Below are positions 33,561-44,999 of a DNA stretch of 64,000 nucleotides, in pieces. Source of the DNA: Triglochin maritima (lineage: Eukaryota > Streptophyta > Magnoliopsida > Alismatales > Juncaginaceae); the NCBI GenBank assembly GCA_963682175.1, contig OY821770.1:16398501-16462500 (forward strand), in the 5' to 3' direction. Every line of letters starts with the position of its first letter. Position 1 is the stretch's first letter. A program made the translations under genes and the position numbers. The notes below the pieces were generated by a model. The model was not told where the DNA came from. It ran no database searches and was given only the letters and a program-made list of their open reading frames with translations.

Positions 33561-34599
33561 CTGAGGCGTGAAAAGACAACGCTCGACGGCTATCGTGGAG
33601 CAGCAGATGAAGGAAGATGAAGAGTGGGGCAAGAAGAAGAAGGTGGAAGAAGAGCAAAAGAGTAAAGAGAGAGCGGCTCAAAGGAGCCTAAAGAAAAAAA
33701 GGAAAAAGAGAGGAGAATTATAGGTTGGTTGTCCACTTAGGAGCGACAAAGCCTGATGTTGACATGGCTGCATTGGGAACGTTATCAGCTGATGAGGTCA
33801 ACATGATATTGAACTTGACCGCAGCCAACAAGGACAATAGAGAGGTGATCTGGAGAGGCGATATGTGTAGTTTAACACGCACCGACCTGAAGGAACTTAT
33901 AACGCCTGGGATGGATATGACCGACCAAACTATCAAAGTTATGCTTTCGGTTCTCGAAGAAAGACGCCCACCACAAAAAGTTATATGCATATCAACATTC
34001 GAGTCAGGGCGAATTGTGGGTGGCCAAGGCAGAACAATTGATGATTTTATCCTCCCTAAAATAAAAGGTGTGTCTAACAGAGATCGTAAATCGCACAAGC
34101 ATGCTGGTCTGCAGGTCATTGGACTCTAGTGGTTGTCCACGACCCGTCCAAGGAGATATTGGCGTTCAACAGTATCTCTAAGGAGCTAGAGCGAGGTGAA
34201 GATCCAGAGCAGACCATAGGCGTACATGAATGCGCAGCAGCGGATGTGGCTGAATACTAGAGGGATCTACTAAAGGTGGACTGGCCCTTGAGAATCCTCA
34301 GGAAAAATAGCCAACGACAACAACCGGGGAGCAACGATTGCGGAGCCTATGTTTTATACCGGATAAGGTGCCTAATGCTAAGGGTTGACCCGACGAAGGA
34401 GAAGGACCACAAGAACATCCACTGTATCAGGGGTGAATTGGCAGTCATGTTACTTAGGGACCACCGATCGTGTGTGCAGATCTGAAGTCCAATTTTTTTA
34501 GTGGTTGTAATTTGTACATGTACAAATTACAAACTCTTTTTTTTGGTTATTTTTTTAGTGTTGTGTTTTTTAAATGTACAAATTACAAACTCTTTCCTT

Positions 34600-34965
34600 T
34601 CGTTTTCAAGAGATCCACACCTTAAACCAAACAGACACACAACTTAAACCGAACAGATCGACACCTTAAACCGAGCAGATCCACAACTTAAACCGAACAG
34701 ATGGACACCTTAAACCGAAGAGACACACACCTTAAACCGAACAGATGCACACCATAAACCGAACAGACACACAACTTAAACCGAACATATCCACACCATA
34801 AACCGAACAGACACACAACTTAAACCGAACAGATCCACAACTTAAACCGAACGGTCACACAACTTAAACTGAACAGATTCACACCTTAAACCGAACAATC
34901 ACACATCTTAAACCGAACAATTACACAACTTAAACCGAACAATGACACAGTTTAATCCGAACTGA
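34600..34965 (-). repeat. 22-bp minisatellite array 2, between the convergent MULE genes
   Basis: About 16 units of CTTAAACCGAACAGACACACAA (plus strand), the complement of the array 1 unit. It lies between the Ulp1-like stop (34485) and the transposase stop (35057). It therefore reads in the sense of the minus-strand transposase gene, probably within its 3' untranslated region. Confidence 0.93.
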
Positions 34966-35056
34966 CCGTGTATAACAACCATTTACAAATCCAAACAGAT
35001 CAACAATTAGAAGTTTCTTGGTTTTACAAGAACTGAAAATAACAAGAAATATTAAA

Positions 35057-38004
35057 TTAAGGAGGAAGTTCCTCGTAATACAAATTCATGTCCCAATCAG
35101 AGAAATCAGGATCCTCGGATTTTGGTGCGACTTCGTGAAGCGACGATGTAACCTTCATCTTGAACTTTCTCTTCTCTTGTCTTTTATGGCTTGTTTTAAT
35201 TATCTTCTCAGCTAAAGACACCCGACGTCTAGTCGGCGGTCTTCCTATACGTCTGACCTTATCTGGATTAAGAACTGATGTACCCGCAGACTCAGGTTCA
35301 TCAAGTCGAACCAAGAACTGGGTAGTGTGCATACGTGCCTTAAGCAATTCAATACACTTCACGACCTCAAGATACCTTTCGTGGGAAATGAAGGCTTCCT
35401 GTGCGATCCAAACGACACGACCCATGATGTCGTCGTGACGACAAAGTGCATCCTTCTCCATTACGCCATCGTCTGGGTACATCTTATCTCGATAGCTCCT
35501 TCGAATATCCTTCCACCATTGATTAACGATGTAAGAGTCTGGGAGCAATGCATTAGGATTTAAGCGTCCAAGTACAACAAAAACGTGGCAGCATAGAAGA
35601 CCAACTTGCTGAAACATTCTACAATCACATGTGAAGTTCATGGATATATTTTGTACTAGGAAACGTTTCGACAGTAGCTGCTCACAAGCCAAAACACGTT
35701 CAGATACCTTGTAATGAAATGTGTCATTCGTATTGAACTCCTCTGTTATATCACAGTATATCATCTTCCCAATTTCTAACTGCACTTTCTTGAAGACCCC
35801 TACCGTATACAACTCGCTCATCTGTCTCTCGAAAGGATACATTGAAACCAATTGAGGTCTCTTATGAAGACAATCAAAATCTGATTGAGCTTCTTTCTCG
35901 TACTTATGGCGGAGCGCTTCGTAATGTTGAACAAATTGTTCAAGGGTGGTCTTCGAAGTAAGATACTTGTCGAAAAAGGCGTTCATACTCTCGCTTCTCT
36001 GAGTAGATGTCATTCCCGCGAAAAAACTATCACCAACAAATGCAGGTATCCACGACTCTCAGATTGCATAAATCGATTTGAGACAGCTATGGTTCTGCAG
36101 GTCAAAATCAAGAAGGAAACCATGCCAATTACGATCAAATTCTGTTGGGGTTTTGGAATCATATACAATCAATTTTAGATCAAATAACATGTGCTTCCGA
36201 TACTGCGTTGGCAACTTCACGGGAGCTTTGTTCATTATGTGCAATATACAGAATCTATGTCTTGAATCTGGGAAGACATTCCTTACAGCAGCAGTAATGA
36301 CGCCACATTGATCTGTTATGATGGATGGGGGAGTTATATCTGCATAATGGGGGCAATTTAAAAGGAGTGAGTCGTATTGAAAGGTACAAAATCCTACTTT
36401 GAAAACTTAAACCGAACAGTCACACAACTTAAACCGAACAGACACACAACTTAAACCTAACGGATCCACACCTAAAACCAAACAGACACACAACTTAAAC
36501 CAAACAGATGCGCATCTTAAACCGAACAGTCACACAACTTAAACCGAACAATCACACAACTTAAACCGAACAGATGCACACCTTGAACCGAACAGTCACA
36601 CAACTTAATCCGAACAGATCCACACCTTAAACCGAACAAATCCACATCTTAAACCGAACAGTCACACACCTTAAACCGAACGGATCCAAATCTTAAACCG
36701 AACAGACACACAACTTGAACCGAATGGATCCACACCTTAAACCGAACAGACACACAACTTAAATCGAACAGATGCACACCTTAAACTGAACAATCACACA
36801 ACTTATACCGAATAGTCACACAACTTATACCGAACAGATGCACACTATAAACCGAACAAACACACAACTTAATCCGAACAGATCCACACCTTAAACCGAA
36901 AAGGCACAAAACTTAAACCGAACGGATCCAAATCTTAAACCGAACAGTCACACCACTTAAACTGAACAGTTCCACCACTTAAACCGAACACATACACACC
37001 TTAAATTGAACAGTCACAGACCTTTAACTGGACATAGCCACACCTTACCGTTCATGCACGACAACCATGTTTGGAACAACCATTTGTAATTTCCAGTGGT
37101 CTCAGAAGACAGCAAAGCGCAACCGAGCAAAACTAACTCGAAATGATGATTAACACCTACAAATGGGGCAAAGGGCATGTCGTATTTGTTTGTAATGTAG
37201 GTGGTGTCGAAACATATTGCGTCTCCAAGATATGAATATGCAGCTCTAGAACGATAGTCAGCTCAAAACACGTTCCGTAGTCTTCCTTCGTCATCCATAT
37301 CCATTACATAGAAAAACATGGAATCAATCTTCTGCATCCTAATGAAATAGTTCTGAAGAGCTTGTGCATCACCAGGTCCCATCTTCAAATTTCTGACTTC
37401 ATTTATAACGTTCCTGCACACAGAAACCACTAAGACCAGGCACAAAATGTTGAACTTCAATTATGTTAGGCAGAAAGAACACAAACCTTAAATCCCTTTC
37501 GTTGAAAGTCAATTTGTCATGACCTCCAGCCTCGACCACAAAAGATTGCATGTTCTTAGCAGCTAATATCCCAACAGTATCATTGCACGATATGTGTGCT
37601 TTGGCGGCCTCAGGGACGGTTCGATTGGGTCTGAGAAAATGCATTTCCTCCTGTTCAAGCATGACGTGGTTATGTTTAAGATCCACAAAGTTAATGTGGT
37701 AAACCCTTGCTGGGTTTCCGGAGACCCTTATCCGAGCAGTGCATTAGACTCTATTGGGTAACCTAGGCTTCAATTTCCCTTGCCCTTGGTTTGTTGGTGT
37801 CGTGCCCTCCTTGGAGAAAGTCAACATGACCCGTATAACAACACTACGATCGTAATGAGATTGCCTTGTCTTAACACCAAAACCACAAGAATCGGCATAT
37901 GCCACGTAAAATGTTTTGGCTTCTTCGAAAGAAGGAAAAAACATCTCCTCCTTAGGAACGTTTGCCGGTTGTTCCACTTGGGAAGGCACATTAACGATTT
38001 CCAT
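35057..38004 (-). pseudogene. FAR1-type MULE transposase
   Basis: N-terminal FAR1 DNA-binding domain at 38004-37750 (FPSFEEAKTFYVAYADSCGFGVKTRQ), with a stop at about 37744-37746 and likely intron or lesion remnants to 37270. DDE domain: FDTTYITNKYDMPFAPFVGVN (about 37210-37140), NYKWLFQTWL just before intron 37048-36340 (donor GTAAGG, acceptor GCAG), then IITDQCG and VFPDSRHRFC. The last exon, 36013-35057, gives RSESMNAFFDKY, a SWIM zinc finger FTCDCRMFQQVGLLCCH, a GRPPTRRR basic stretch and an acidic tail ending EELPP. The intron between DDE halves is filled with the 22-bp array. It would act in the nucleus as the element transposase; at least one stop and a frame break near 36050 suggest it is inactive. 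Confidence 0.85.
36405..37035 (-). repeat. 22-bp minisatellite array 3, in intron of the transposase gene
   Basis: About 28 units of CTTAAACCGAACAGACACACAA (plus strand) with variants, filling intron 37048-36340 of the minus-strand transposase. On the transcribed strand the unit reads TTGTGTGTCTGTTCGGTTTAAG, as in array 1 relative to its own gene. Confidence 0.95.
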
Positions 38005-38311
38005 TGGAGTACAGAGGAAGGACCACAGAAGAGAAGGGAAGAAAAAGGAAGATGCATCTTGAGAAGAAGAAGAAAAGTCTTCTACTGTGTAGGAGCGCCA
38101 AAATGAGGAAGGAAGGGAGTGATTTGAGACGCATTAATGAGGTATGGAGGGAGGGATGGAGAGATAGAGTGATTGCTCAGGACATTTGCACGGGCAACCA
38201 AAGAATTGAGGGATAAAATAAATAAATAAACTCTTTTCTTTGCTGACATGAATAGTGTCAACTAAGCCGCGTCCTTAAGAAGCGTCCTAAAGAGCGGCCA
38301 TATATCATTTT

Positions 38312-39087
38312 CCTAACATAAATTAAGGCTTACGAGATAGCCTTGTGTATGGTCGTACAAGTTTTTTTTTTAAAATCTAACTTGAAATGTTAGGGATTTG
38401 AGACAAAGGGCGGCGAAAAAGAAACATAATATACGTACCTCGAATCCGAAGATCATAGTAATCCAAGAGACGAGTCGGTAATAGATCATCATCTAAAAAT
38501 GATGGGATGAGCAATCATTATTGATTGGCTAGCTGATTCTATTAGCAATAAATGTTGAGAGGCAAATAATAATCTGTTGGGGGAGCCGAGATCTTGTGAA
38601 AAACAATCATGACATCCACAAATTCTCACTGTGAATTATGTTTCACATATGTTAGGCTTGAATGTTAACTGATGCTCATTGGTCGTGCCGAACAAACTCT
38701 AAGCACGGATTCCTTAGTGAAATCTCCAAAGCAAAATGCAGGTCGGATGGGTTATCACGGGAGATTACAACCAAGTGCGAGACCTACACGAAAGGTCTAG
38801 GTAGTATATTCAAAGAGTCATCGAACAACATTCCCTCATAGATATTGGACCAACAAGTCTTGAATATATATGGAATAATATGCAGAGTTCCCCCTACATG
38901 GGCTTAGTTGGATATCGCTTCCTTATGTCGCCATACGTGAAAGATCGATTTGTGATGGCGTTTTACATAAGGTTTTCCCAAGTAACTTCATGTTATGTTT
39001 CCTCACTTCTTGATATTTTTGTGAAGATTTGGGGTAAAAATACTTCAAATTCGAAGATAGATGTGTCGGCTTTTATACATTAATATA
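38312..39087 (+). pseudogene. LINE endonuclease remnant in repeat-rich DNA
   Basis: From about 38747 the plus strand reads WVITGDYNQVRDLHERSR, a stop, YIQRVIEQHSLIDIG, EYIWNNMQSSPYMGL and YRFLMSPYVKDRF. This matches the layout of the LINE apurinic endonuclease domain (GDFN...S..DLG...TW...R.L.S). Only this piece remains, with an in-frame stop. The first ~400 bp (38320-38740) show no supported gene. Confidence 0.6.
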
Positions 39088-40652
39088 TGTATTTTTGATT
39101 ATTAATCAAACTAATCTTAATCAATCAACCTAGTCAATTAAAATGTGCAAACATGATTACATACAGTGCATATATACTTGTTTGCGTGGAAATCATCTTA
39201 ATAAGTTGATTAAAATTATCATGAGATGAAGTATTGTGACAAAGACTCAAGTATGTAACAAGACTTTGGACCAAAACTTGTAATTTTTCATTTATTAAGT
39301 CTACAAGATCAAATGTGAATTTGAGGACTGAATTTTGTCCCACTCCAGTTCAGGTGACCGAACACCTGACGGATGACCGAACCTATCATATCAATAGCCG
39401 ATAGAATCCTTTGGAATTGTCCACTCAGATGACCGATTGTCTTTCAGGCGATCGAATTCCCTTGGATCGGTTTGGATTTCACTCCAATAGTCACACTGTA
39501 TTTTGTCTTAAAGCCCATTTGTCTTGTCTATTTTCGGACAATCTATCTCCTATCGGTTAACCGTTTACTTCTTGGCCATTGACGCACAACGACTCTTTCC
39601 ACGTACCAATTTAGTCGTTGGACTCACAACGGATATTTGATTTTCAACCATTGACGCTAAAAGACAAACTATTGATGCGGACGACCGAATTGGTCCCGAA
39701 TGACCGAAATCTTGTGACCAAAGTTGATTAAATCCTTACTATAATTTTGGATCGGTCAGCTGAACCCAATTTGGTCAACCAAAATTAAATTAGAGGAAAT
39801 TTGACAAACGTTACTAGAAGTTGGTGATCGGTTATCCGAATCGTATTCGGTCAACCGAAAGTTTCTTCCTAGGCTTGATGAGCTTCAGGTAGGTATATGA
39901 GACTATGAAGGAAAGGTCCGAGAGCAGAGTATTTTGACTCAGTCAACTCTTTATTTGGGACAACTGTTCTTTAAACGGTCGACCGAATCTGTGTCAATTT
40001 CTGCCCGAGCTTAAGTTACATCATCTTTTTGTTTGGTCCATATCTCACCAACTCTCCCAAACGGCTAGTAGAACTTGAACCATTCTAAATAAGAGTTCAT
40101 ATATTAGTTTTATACATAAAAATACTTCTCTATACTCCTATCACTTGTGTCCAAACATTTCTTCAAGCTCTCATTTTCTCACTCAAAGCCTAATTTCACC
40201 ACTTGTATATTAATTCTCATCATATCCAAGTGTGCTTAAGTCTAAAGTATTTATTAATGATTCCAACTTCAACATCCAATATTTACCAAATATTGTAAAG
40301 CTTCAAGGAAGCTTCCTCTCGGGTTGTAAGAGGCGAAATTGAGCAAGGCGAGGTGCTTGCAAGGCTCGTGATTGTAGATGATTTATCTTCGGCCCAAGAT
40401 GAAAAGGATAGTGGAAACTCGAGTAGGTATCAGATGATCGATTAGAACTCGAGGAGATGACTAGATCACAACGGTTGTGATCAAAACCCTATAAAAATTG
40501 TTGAATACGCTTTTGTGATTTGCTTGCTTTATTCTTATTTTTTAGTTCCGCAATTTCTAAAACATTTGATTTGTTATTAGAGATTTAGAGGGTCATATAC
40601 GTTAATCACGGGGTGGTCCTAAATTCTATTAATAGAAAGGATGCTCGTAACA
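39088..40652 (+). repeat. Copia-like LTR
   Basis: It starts TGTATTTTTGATTATTAATC at about 39088 and ends CTCGTAACA at 40652, with a GGTTGTAAGAGGCGAAATTGAGCAAGG segment near 40325 of a kind seen in copia LTRs. Many GACCGAA/GGTCGACCG motifs lie at 39350-39990. The 5-bp flanks do not match and no coding region adjoins, so its status (solo or fragment) is open. Confidence 0.5.
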
Positions 40653-42449
40653 GAATAATACTTTGAGGCAAGTCAAGATTGACATAAATTTACACCTAAA
40701 AATTAATCATGAGGACCAACCTTATGTCAGGATAAAAAACCTTAAGGAAGAAATCCTTCAACTTGATACTAAACAACAAAGAGAGGGGTTCACTAGACAA
40801 AAACCAGGGAAGGTGAACATCAGGAGAGAGCATGAAATTGCACTTAAATAAAGTAAAATTCAAAGGAAGCAATGATCCTGTATCCAATGGCTTAAGAAGC
40901 GCGATCAAAACTCAACCTACTTTAGTCGAGTAGCCAACGCAAGGAGACGTTAAAATAACATTTTTTCGCTAAAAATCAATGGACATTTATGATGATCCAA
41001 AATGCGAACTTAGGAAGAAATTTTCTATTCACTTAAATTTTCATCTAAAGTTGAATTTTGAAGATGTCTTTAACAATAATATTGATTAGGTTTTCTTCAG
41101 CCAATTTTAAGGGCTTAGGATGTCCTCAAATTGAGACGGTTTGGTAATAAAGGGATAGGTAGATTGCATATAACTACATGTTTTTAAGTTTCTAATTGCG
41201 ACTTGCTTTGCTCGAGTACTGCGCATCGAGATTGTTTTTGGGCACAAGTTTTTGACCTAAGTTATATTCAACCCATGCCGAATATAGTAATTGTTTGGCC
41301 AGATTTAAGCGTAATGTGTTATATTCGGGTAACACTGAAAGTTTGATTTGTGACTAGCTGAGAAAGAAGAGTTGTTCTCTAATTTCTATTTGTACACAAT
41401 GAAACACATTTTATATACTCATTATTGGAATTTTTTGACAGTATTGGCTCACACTGGGATAATATTTTTTAGCCCTACCTTTAGAGTCAAGAAATTTAGA
41501 GTAAATATATTAAAAATGAACAATTTATTGATGGAGAGGGTGACCGAGAATTATATATGTAAAGTTCAAGGAGACTTATTTTAAGTACGACCATCGAATT
41601 TTGACACAAGTCGCACAACACGATTAAGCAACAAAAAGTTAACAAATATGACTTCGAAATTTGTTACACGATTAATAAATTGATCTATGATTGTAACACA
41701 ATTAATAAAATAATATGAGATTGTAACATGATTGCTTAATGGGCTTGATATTGATTTAATGGGTAGAGAGAGTTGACACGGTAAAATCATGATAATACAC
41801 GATAGCTAATCGAATACTTAGGTAACGATCACAAGTAATAAGATTTTGTTGTAGTTATTGAACTTTATGTTGGTTGATGTTAAACCTGGTTAACGGGTCG
41901 ACGTGAACTTGTTGACCCGATTAGCTGACACGACAAGCCGGTACCGACACGCCCCGACTTGCGGGACCTGTCGTTGTGTTAGCAGATACGAAAAACTAAA
42001 AAACCCCAATGACTATATAGTCGTTGGGTTAGCGGCCTGACCCGATACAGTTGAGCACGGGGACGTTGACTCATGAAGCTTATCATGCTAGGTCTAGTCG
42101 GGTCAGGCATGCACGACCTAGTTCCTAGATCGAATTGATGTCCTTCAAACTATGTTGTCGTTGCTAGTTGACCTCCTATAGTACAACAAGGACACATTAA
42201 CAAATTGTGTTAAATAAGTTTTGTCATGTTTATTCCATTATAAACAAACTTGGATATGAGTAAGAATCTTGTAACACGAATATATGATTGTTAAACTGGT
42301 CTAGCATGAATTAGCACGTAAGACTTATATCTACAAGTGCACACAATATGATTAAGCATGACTGAGATGATTGACACAGTAATTGTTGCATTTTAAAGTT
42401 GAAGAGTCAAGGTGAAATATAGTCATAGTCAGGGGGGCCGATCGCAATT
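40653..42449. other. Non-coding DNA with probable hAT debris
   Basis: No gene supported. Around 41590-42400 there are repeated ACACGATTAA/GTTAACGGGTC/GACACGAC motifs and short palindromes like the subterminal regions of non-autonomous hAT elements. Borders and target duplication were not resolved. Confidence 0.4.
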
Positions 42450-43489
42450 GACCCTAAAACCTAAACAGCGGAAACCAGCAACATGTGTGTATATAAGAAG
42501 GTTTTAGGGTTTCCTCCGCAGTCTCACAATCTCGCCGCTCTCACCGGATCTATCTCACAGCTTCCGATCCCTAACTTCCAAGGTATCTTCGTCTACGAAA
42601 TCTCCTCTTTGGATTTGGAATTTGCTGATGATGGATGTAGATTTTTGTTTCGTTAGATTATAAAAAGATCTTTTTTTCGAAATCGGTGTTAAATTTTTGT
42701 TTGGCATGAATATGCAAGTTGTTTTCTTGTTTGTATGATGTGTAGAATTGTATCTGATTCAAGCATAACTGGTTAGTATGAGAAGGAATAAGTGTGGTTA
42801 GATCTGTTGGTAGATCTTTAATCTTAAATTAGGCTGGTCTAATCAAGTTTGTGAGTTATAAGTTTGGTTTTTATTCAAAACATGAGTATCAATTTTGTTT
42901 ACCACGATAATTGTTTGCGATGTTGTACTTTTAGAGTCCAAGTCGTAGTTCCCCGTCTGGCTGGAAATAAACATCCATCGGAAGTGGGTGGCAATGTCAC
43001 TTGCCCTTAATGACCATCGGTTAACAGATTCCATGAATGGCTGAGGAGTTTTACGGTGTTTTTCAAGTCAGCCAGTTGATACAACGGTTGATCTTGTCTG
43101 AAGCTATATCAATGGTCAATACAAGCAAAACAAAAAACTCTTTCAATCATCAGTGATTTGTTGTTTGAGCTGGAATTGTGTTTTTTAATTGCTTCTGAAC
43201 TTACCTTGATGATGAGCTTTCTCCGAATTTGACAGAGAGCCATCTAATCATTCAAGTGCTTCAATTGTGTTTCCACCTTGAATGCATTAGATTTTGTTTA
43301 ATTTGATTGACTATGTCTACATCTTCTCCATCCAAATGTAAGCCATGTTACTGTTAGTATGATACAATAGGTGTTAGATGCCTGCTAGTGCTGCTATAGG
43401 TGCAACTTTATTGCTAACCGCACCTGATTTGATTTTTTTATCTTGAATGTATCCTTTATGTCTTGTATACTAATAGTTAGTTTTTGCAG
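42450..43489 (+). promoter_or_regulatory. RPS28: RPS28 core promoter, leader exon and leader intron
   Basis: A TATATAAG box lies at 42490-42497 and a telo-box-type TTTTAGGGTTT at 42502-42512, the usual combination in plant ribosomal protein promoters; the motif here lies just after the TATA box. A second CCCTAAAACC motif lies at about 42452. A non-coding leader exon ends at 42582, and intron 42583-43489 (GTATCT...TTTGCAG) places the start codon two bases into exon 2. Confidence 0.75.
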
Positions 43490-43490
43490 A

Positions 43491-43688
43491 ATGGATTCTC
43501 AGATCAAGCTTGCAGTTGTAATCAAGGTGATGGGACGCACAGGATCGAGAGGTCAGGTGACCCAGGTGAGAGTGAAGTTCTTGGACGACCAGAACCGTCT
43601 CATCATGAGGAACGTGAAAGGCCCAGTACGGGAAGGCGACATTCTCACTCTGTTGGAGTCTGAGAGAGAAGCCAGGAGATTGAGGTGA
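43491..43688 (+). CDS. RPS28: 40S ribosomal protein S28 (eS28)
   Basis: This 65-residue protein starts [21 protein letters not shown] and ends SEREARRLR, the full usual length of eS28. It has the conserved [18 protein letters not shown] core of its small beta-barrel fold. It is a component of the small cytosolic ribosomal subunit near the mRNA exit side. The open frame could extend 16 codons further upstream, but those bases belong to the leader intron, whose acceptor TTTGCAG ends at 43489; ATG 43491 is therefore chosen. It is intact and isolated between repeats. Confidence 0.97.
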   Translation: MDSQIKLAVVIKVMGRTGSRGQVTQVRVKFLDDQNRLIMRNVKGPVREGDILTLLESEREARRLR

Positions 43689-44530
43689 TGGATATCACTT
43701 GTTCCTGCAAGTAAAACATTGGATTTCCCTATTTTAAGTTAATCTATGGATATGTTATGAGTCATGACTCCTGAATTTCTGTTTTGGAAGACATCCAATT
43801 TTGGCTACTATGTTTAATTCGTCATGTCTGTTGATCATCGGAATTGTTCGTGGATAGCGTGGTCTTGGTATTTTGAGTATTTCTCTACTTGAATGGGTGA
43901 TTGTGTTCCTGTGGGACATTGTTTTGGTGTTGATGGTGGTCAGTATACTCTTGCAAAAGTTATGTTTTTAATGTTTGGGTTGAATCATAGACAGTTAATG
44001 TTATGTTGTTGTTTAGAGTTGTTATAGTCCTCACCTCAGTTAATCTTCATAACATCCAATGTTTTTTTAGAGTTGTTCAGAGGTCAGGTGTGTTGTCCTC
44101 ACCTCTGGCTGAAGCTGTTCTTAGGTCAATAGTAGTTCAGCTTACCAACGTGTCAATTGATGTTATGTTTTTTTGAGGAAAAAAACTTGACAAACACTAT
44201 ATTAAAATATGTGCGAAGGATGGAGATGGTTTTTTGAGTTCCCCTTTTCAGGTAGGGTGAAATGTTAAGGTTGTAGGATTTTCTTAGCTTGTTTTCTCTG
44301 ATACCTAGCTAATCATGTCAATATTTCATCTTATTTCAACATTGTCTTGTAAAATACCTTTGTCATAATAAATTCAAATTAATTTTGAAATCTACATAAA
44401 CATTTGCTCTACTTTCTTCGGACTGCCATTGTGGCCACTGGATTGGAACAAGCCGCGGCTGCATAACCAGCGGATTGCTATTATTTTCATTGTCGTCGGA
44501 GAAAGACTTTCCTCGTTCACCTCAGGCTAA
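43689..44530. other. RPS28 3' region and flanking DNA
   Basis: The first ~300 bp are probably the RPS28 3' untranslated region. A duplicated AGAGTTGTTATAGTCCTCACCTC / AGAGGTCAGGTGTGTTGTCCTCACCTC motif follows at about 44015-44110. No further gene. Confidence 0.5.
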
Positions 44531-44999
44531 GGCCATCCTTAACCGATGACCTTTTGGGTAGGGTCGGGCCCACTCCCGACCCCAAGCCTCTTAACGGGTT
44601 GTCACCCGGTATGGGCTTTTTTATTTCTTTTGCTGTTTTTTTAAATGATTAATTTTCTGTTTTGAAAATTAAAATAAATGTAAATAAATAATGAAAATTA
44701 GTGCGATAATTGTAAATAATTAATCAAAATTAGTAAAATAAATGTACATAATTAAAGAAAATTAGTAAGATAACCATAAATAATTAATGAAAATTAGTAA
44801 AATAAATTTAAATAATTAAAGTAAATTTTGTGAAATAAATGTAAAATGATGTAAAAAGAAATGATGAAGAGAAGAGTGTTAAAAGTGGGGTTGAAGTTAA
44901 GGAGTAAAAAATAGGTTGGGTTGGGTTATGGATTGCATAGTATTTTCTTGTTGATGTGACATAGATTGACGAAAAATGAGATTGGGGTTAAAGATGACA
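44531..44999. mobile_element. MITE, 469 bp
   Basis: The left end GGCCATCCTTAACC and the right end, read inverted as TGTCATCTTTAACC, match at 12 of 14 positions. The core is very AT-rich with repeated AAATTAGTAAAATAA-type units and has no coding capacity. The form fits small inverted-repeat elements of plants, possibly PIF/Harbinger; the target duplication is unclear. Confidence 0.7.

Larger units (their letters stand above)
31334..34485 (+). pseudogene. MULE-encoded protein with C-terminal Ulp1-like (C48) protease
   Basis: Exon 1 (31334-31903) encodes a domain with VPLPPEDVVLILGLS and WFMHHLRDIRRIN stretches, like N-terminal domains that precede Ulp1 in plant transposons. Intron 31904-32696 (GTAAGC...AAG) is filled by the 22-bp array. 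Exon 2 (VWLCEKFRLGEPRIRN) loses frame at a G run near 32845, then gives a helical segment. A Glu/Lys/Arg-rich tract from GA repeats (33100-33720) follows, probably a coiled coil. Next come the protease signatures: His in GHW (34117-34119), Asp in HDPS (34141-34143), Gln and Cys in QPGSNDCG (Cys codon 34339-34341). Frame changes near 34114 and a stop at 34258-34260 make this copy inactive. Ulp1-type proteases normally remove SUMO; the role in transposition is unknown. Confidence 0.8.
30811..38311. mobile_element. MULE with Ulp1-like protease and FAR1-type transposase
   Basis: CCTAACATA flanks the element at 30802-30810 and 38312-38320, a perfect 9-bp target duplication as expected for Mutator elements (the match extends to 11 bp, so the border may slide by 2 bp). 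The ends AAGGGTTGTTATACACGGACGC and, from the right, AAAATGATATATGGCCGC are degenerate inverted repeats, both followed by spaced GGACGC motifs. A plus-strand gene (31334-34485) ends in a C48/Ulp1-like protease domain, and a minus-strand gene (38004-35057) encodes a FAR1-type transposase. The two converge. Three arrays of one 22-bp repeat lie in the introns and between the genes. Ulp1-carrying MULEs are a known plant class; the shared intronic arrays are not a feature I know for them. Confidence 0.85.

Noticed and set aside
33087..33681. Long minus-strand Ser/Leu/Phe-rich open frames
   Set aside because: They are the complement of a purine tract that encodes Glu/Lys/Arg on the plus strand; no domain or splice context.
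31910..37035. CRISPR-like regular repeats
   Set aside because: The 22-bp units are contiguous, without unique spacers, and lie in introns of plant transposon genes; they are minisatellites.
43443..43490. Upstream 16-codon extension of RPS28
   Set aside because: These bases fall before a strong TTTTTGCAG acceptor and the known protein starts at MDSQIKL.
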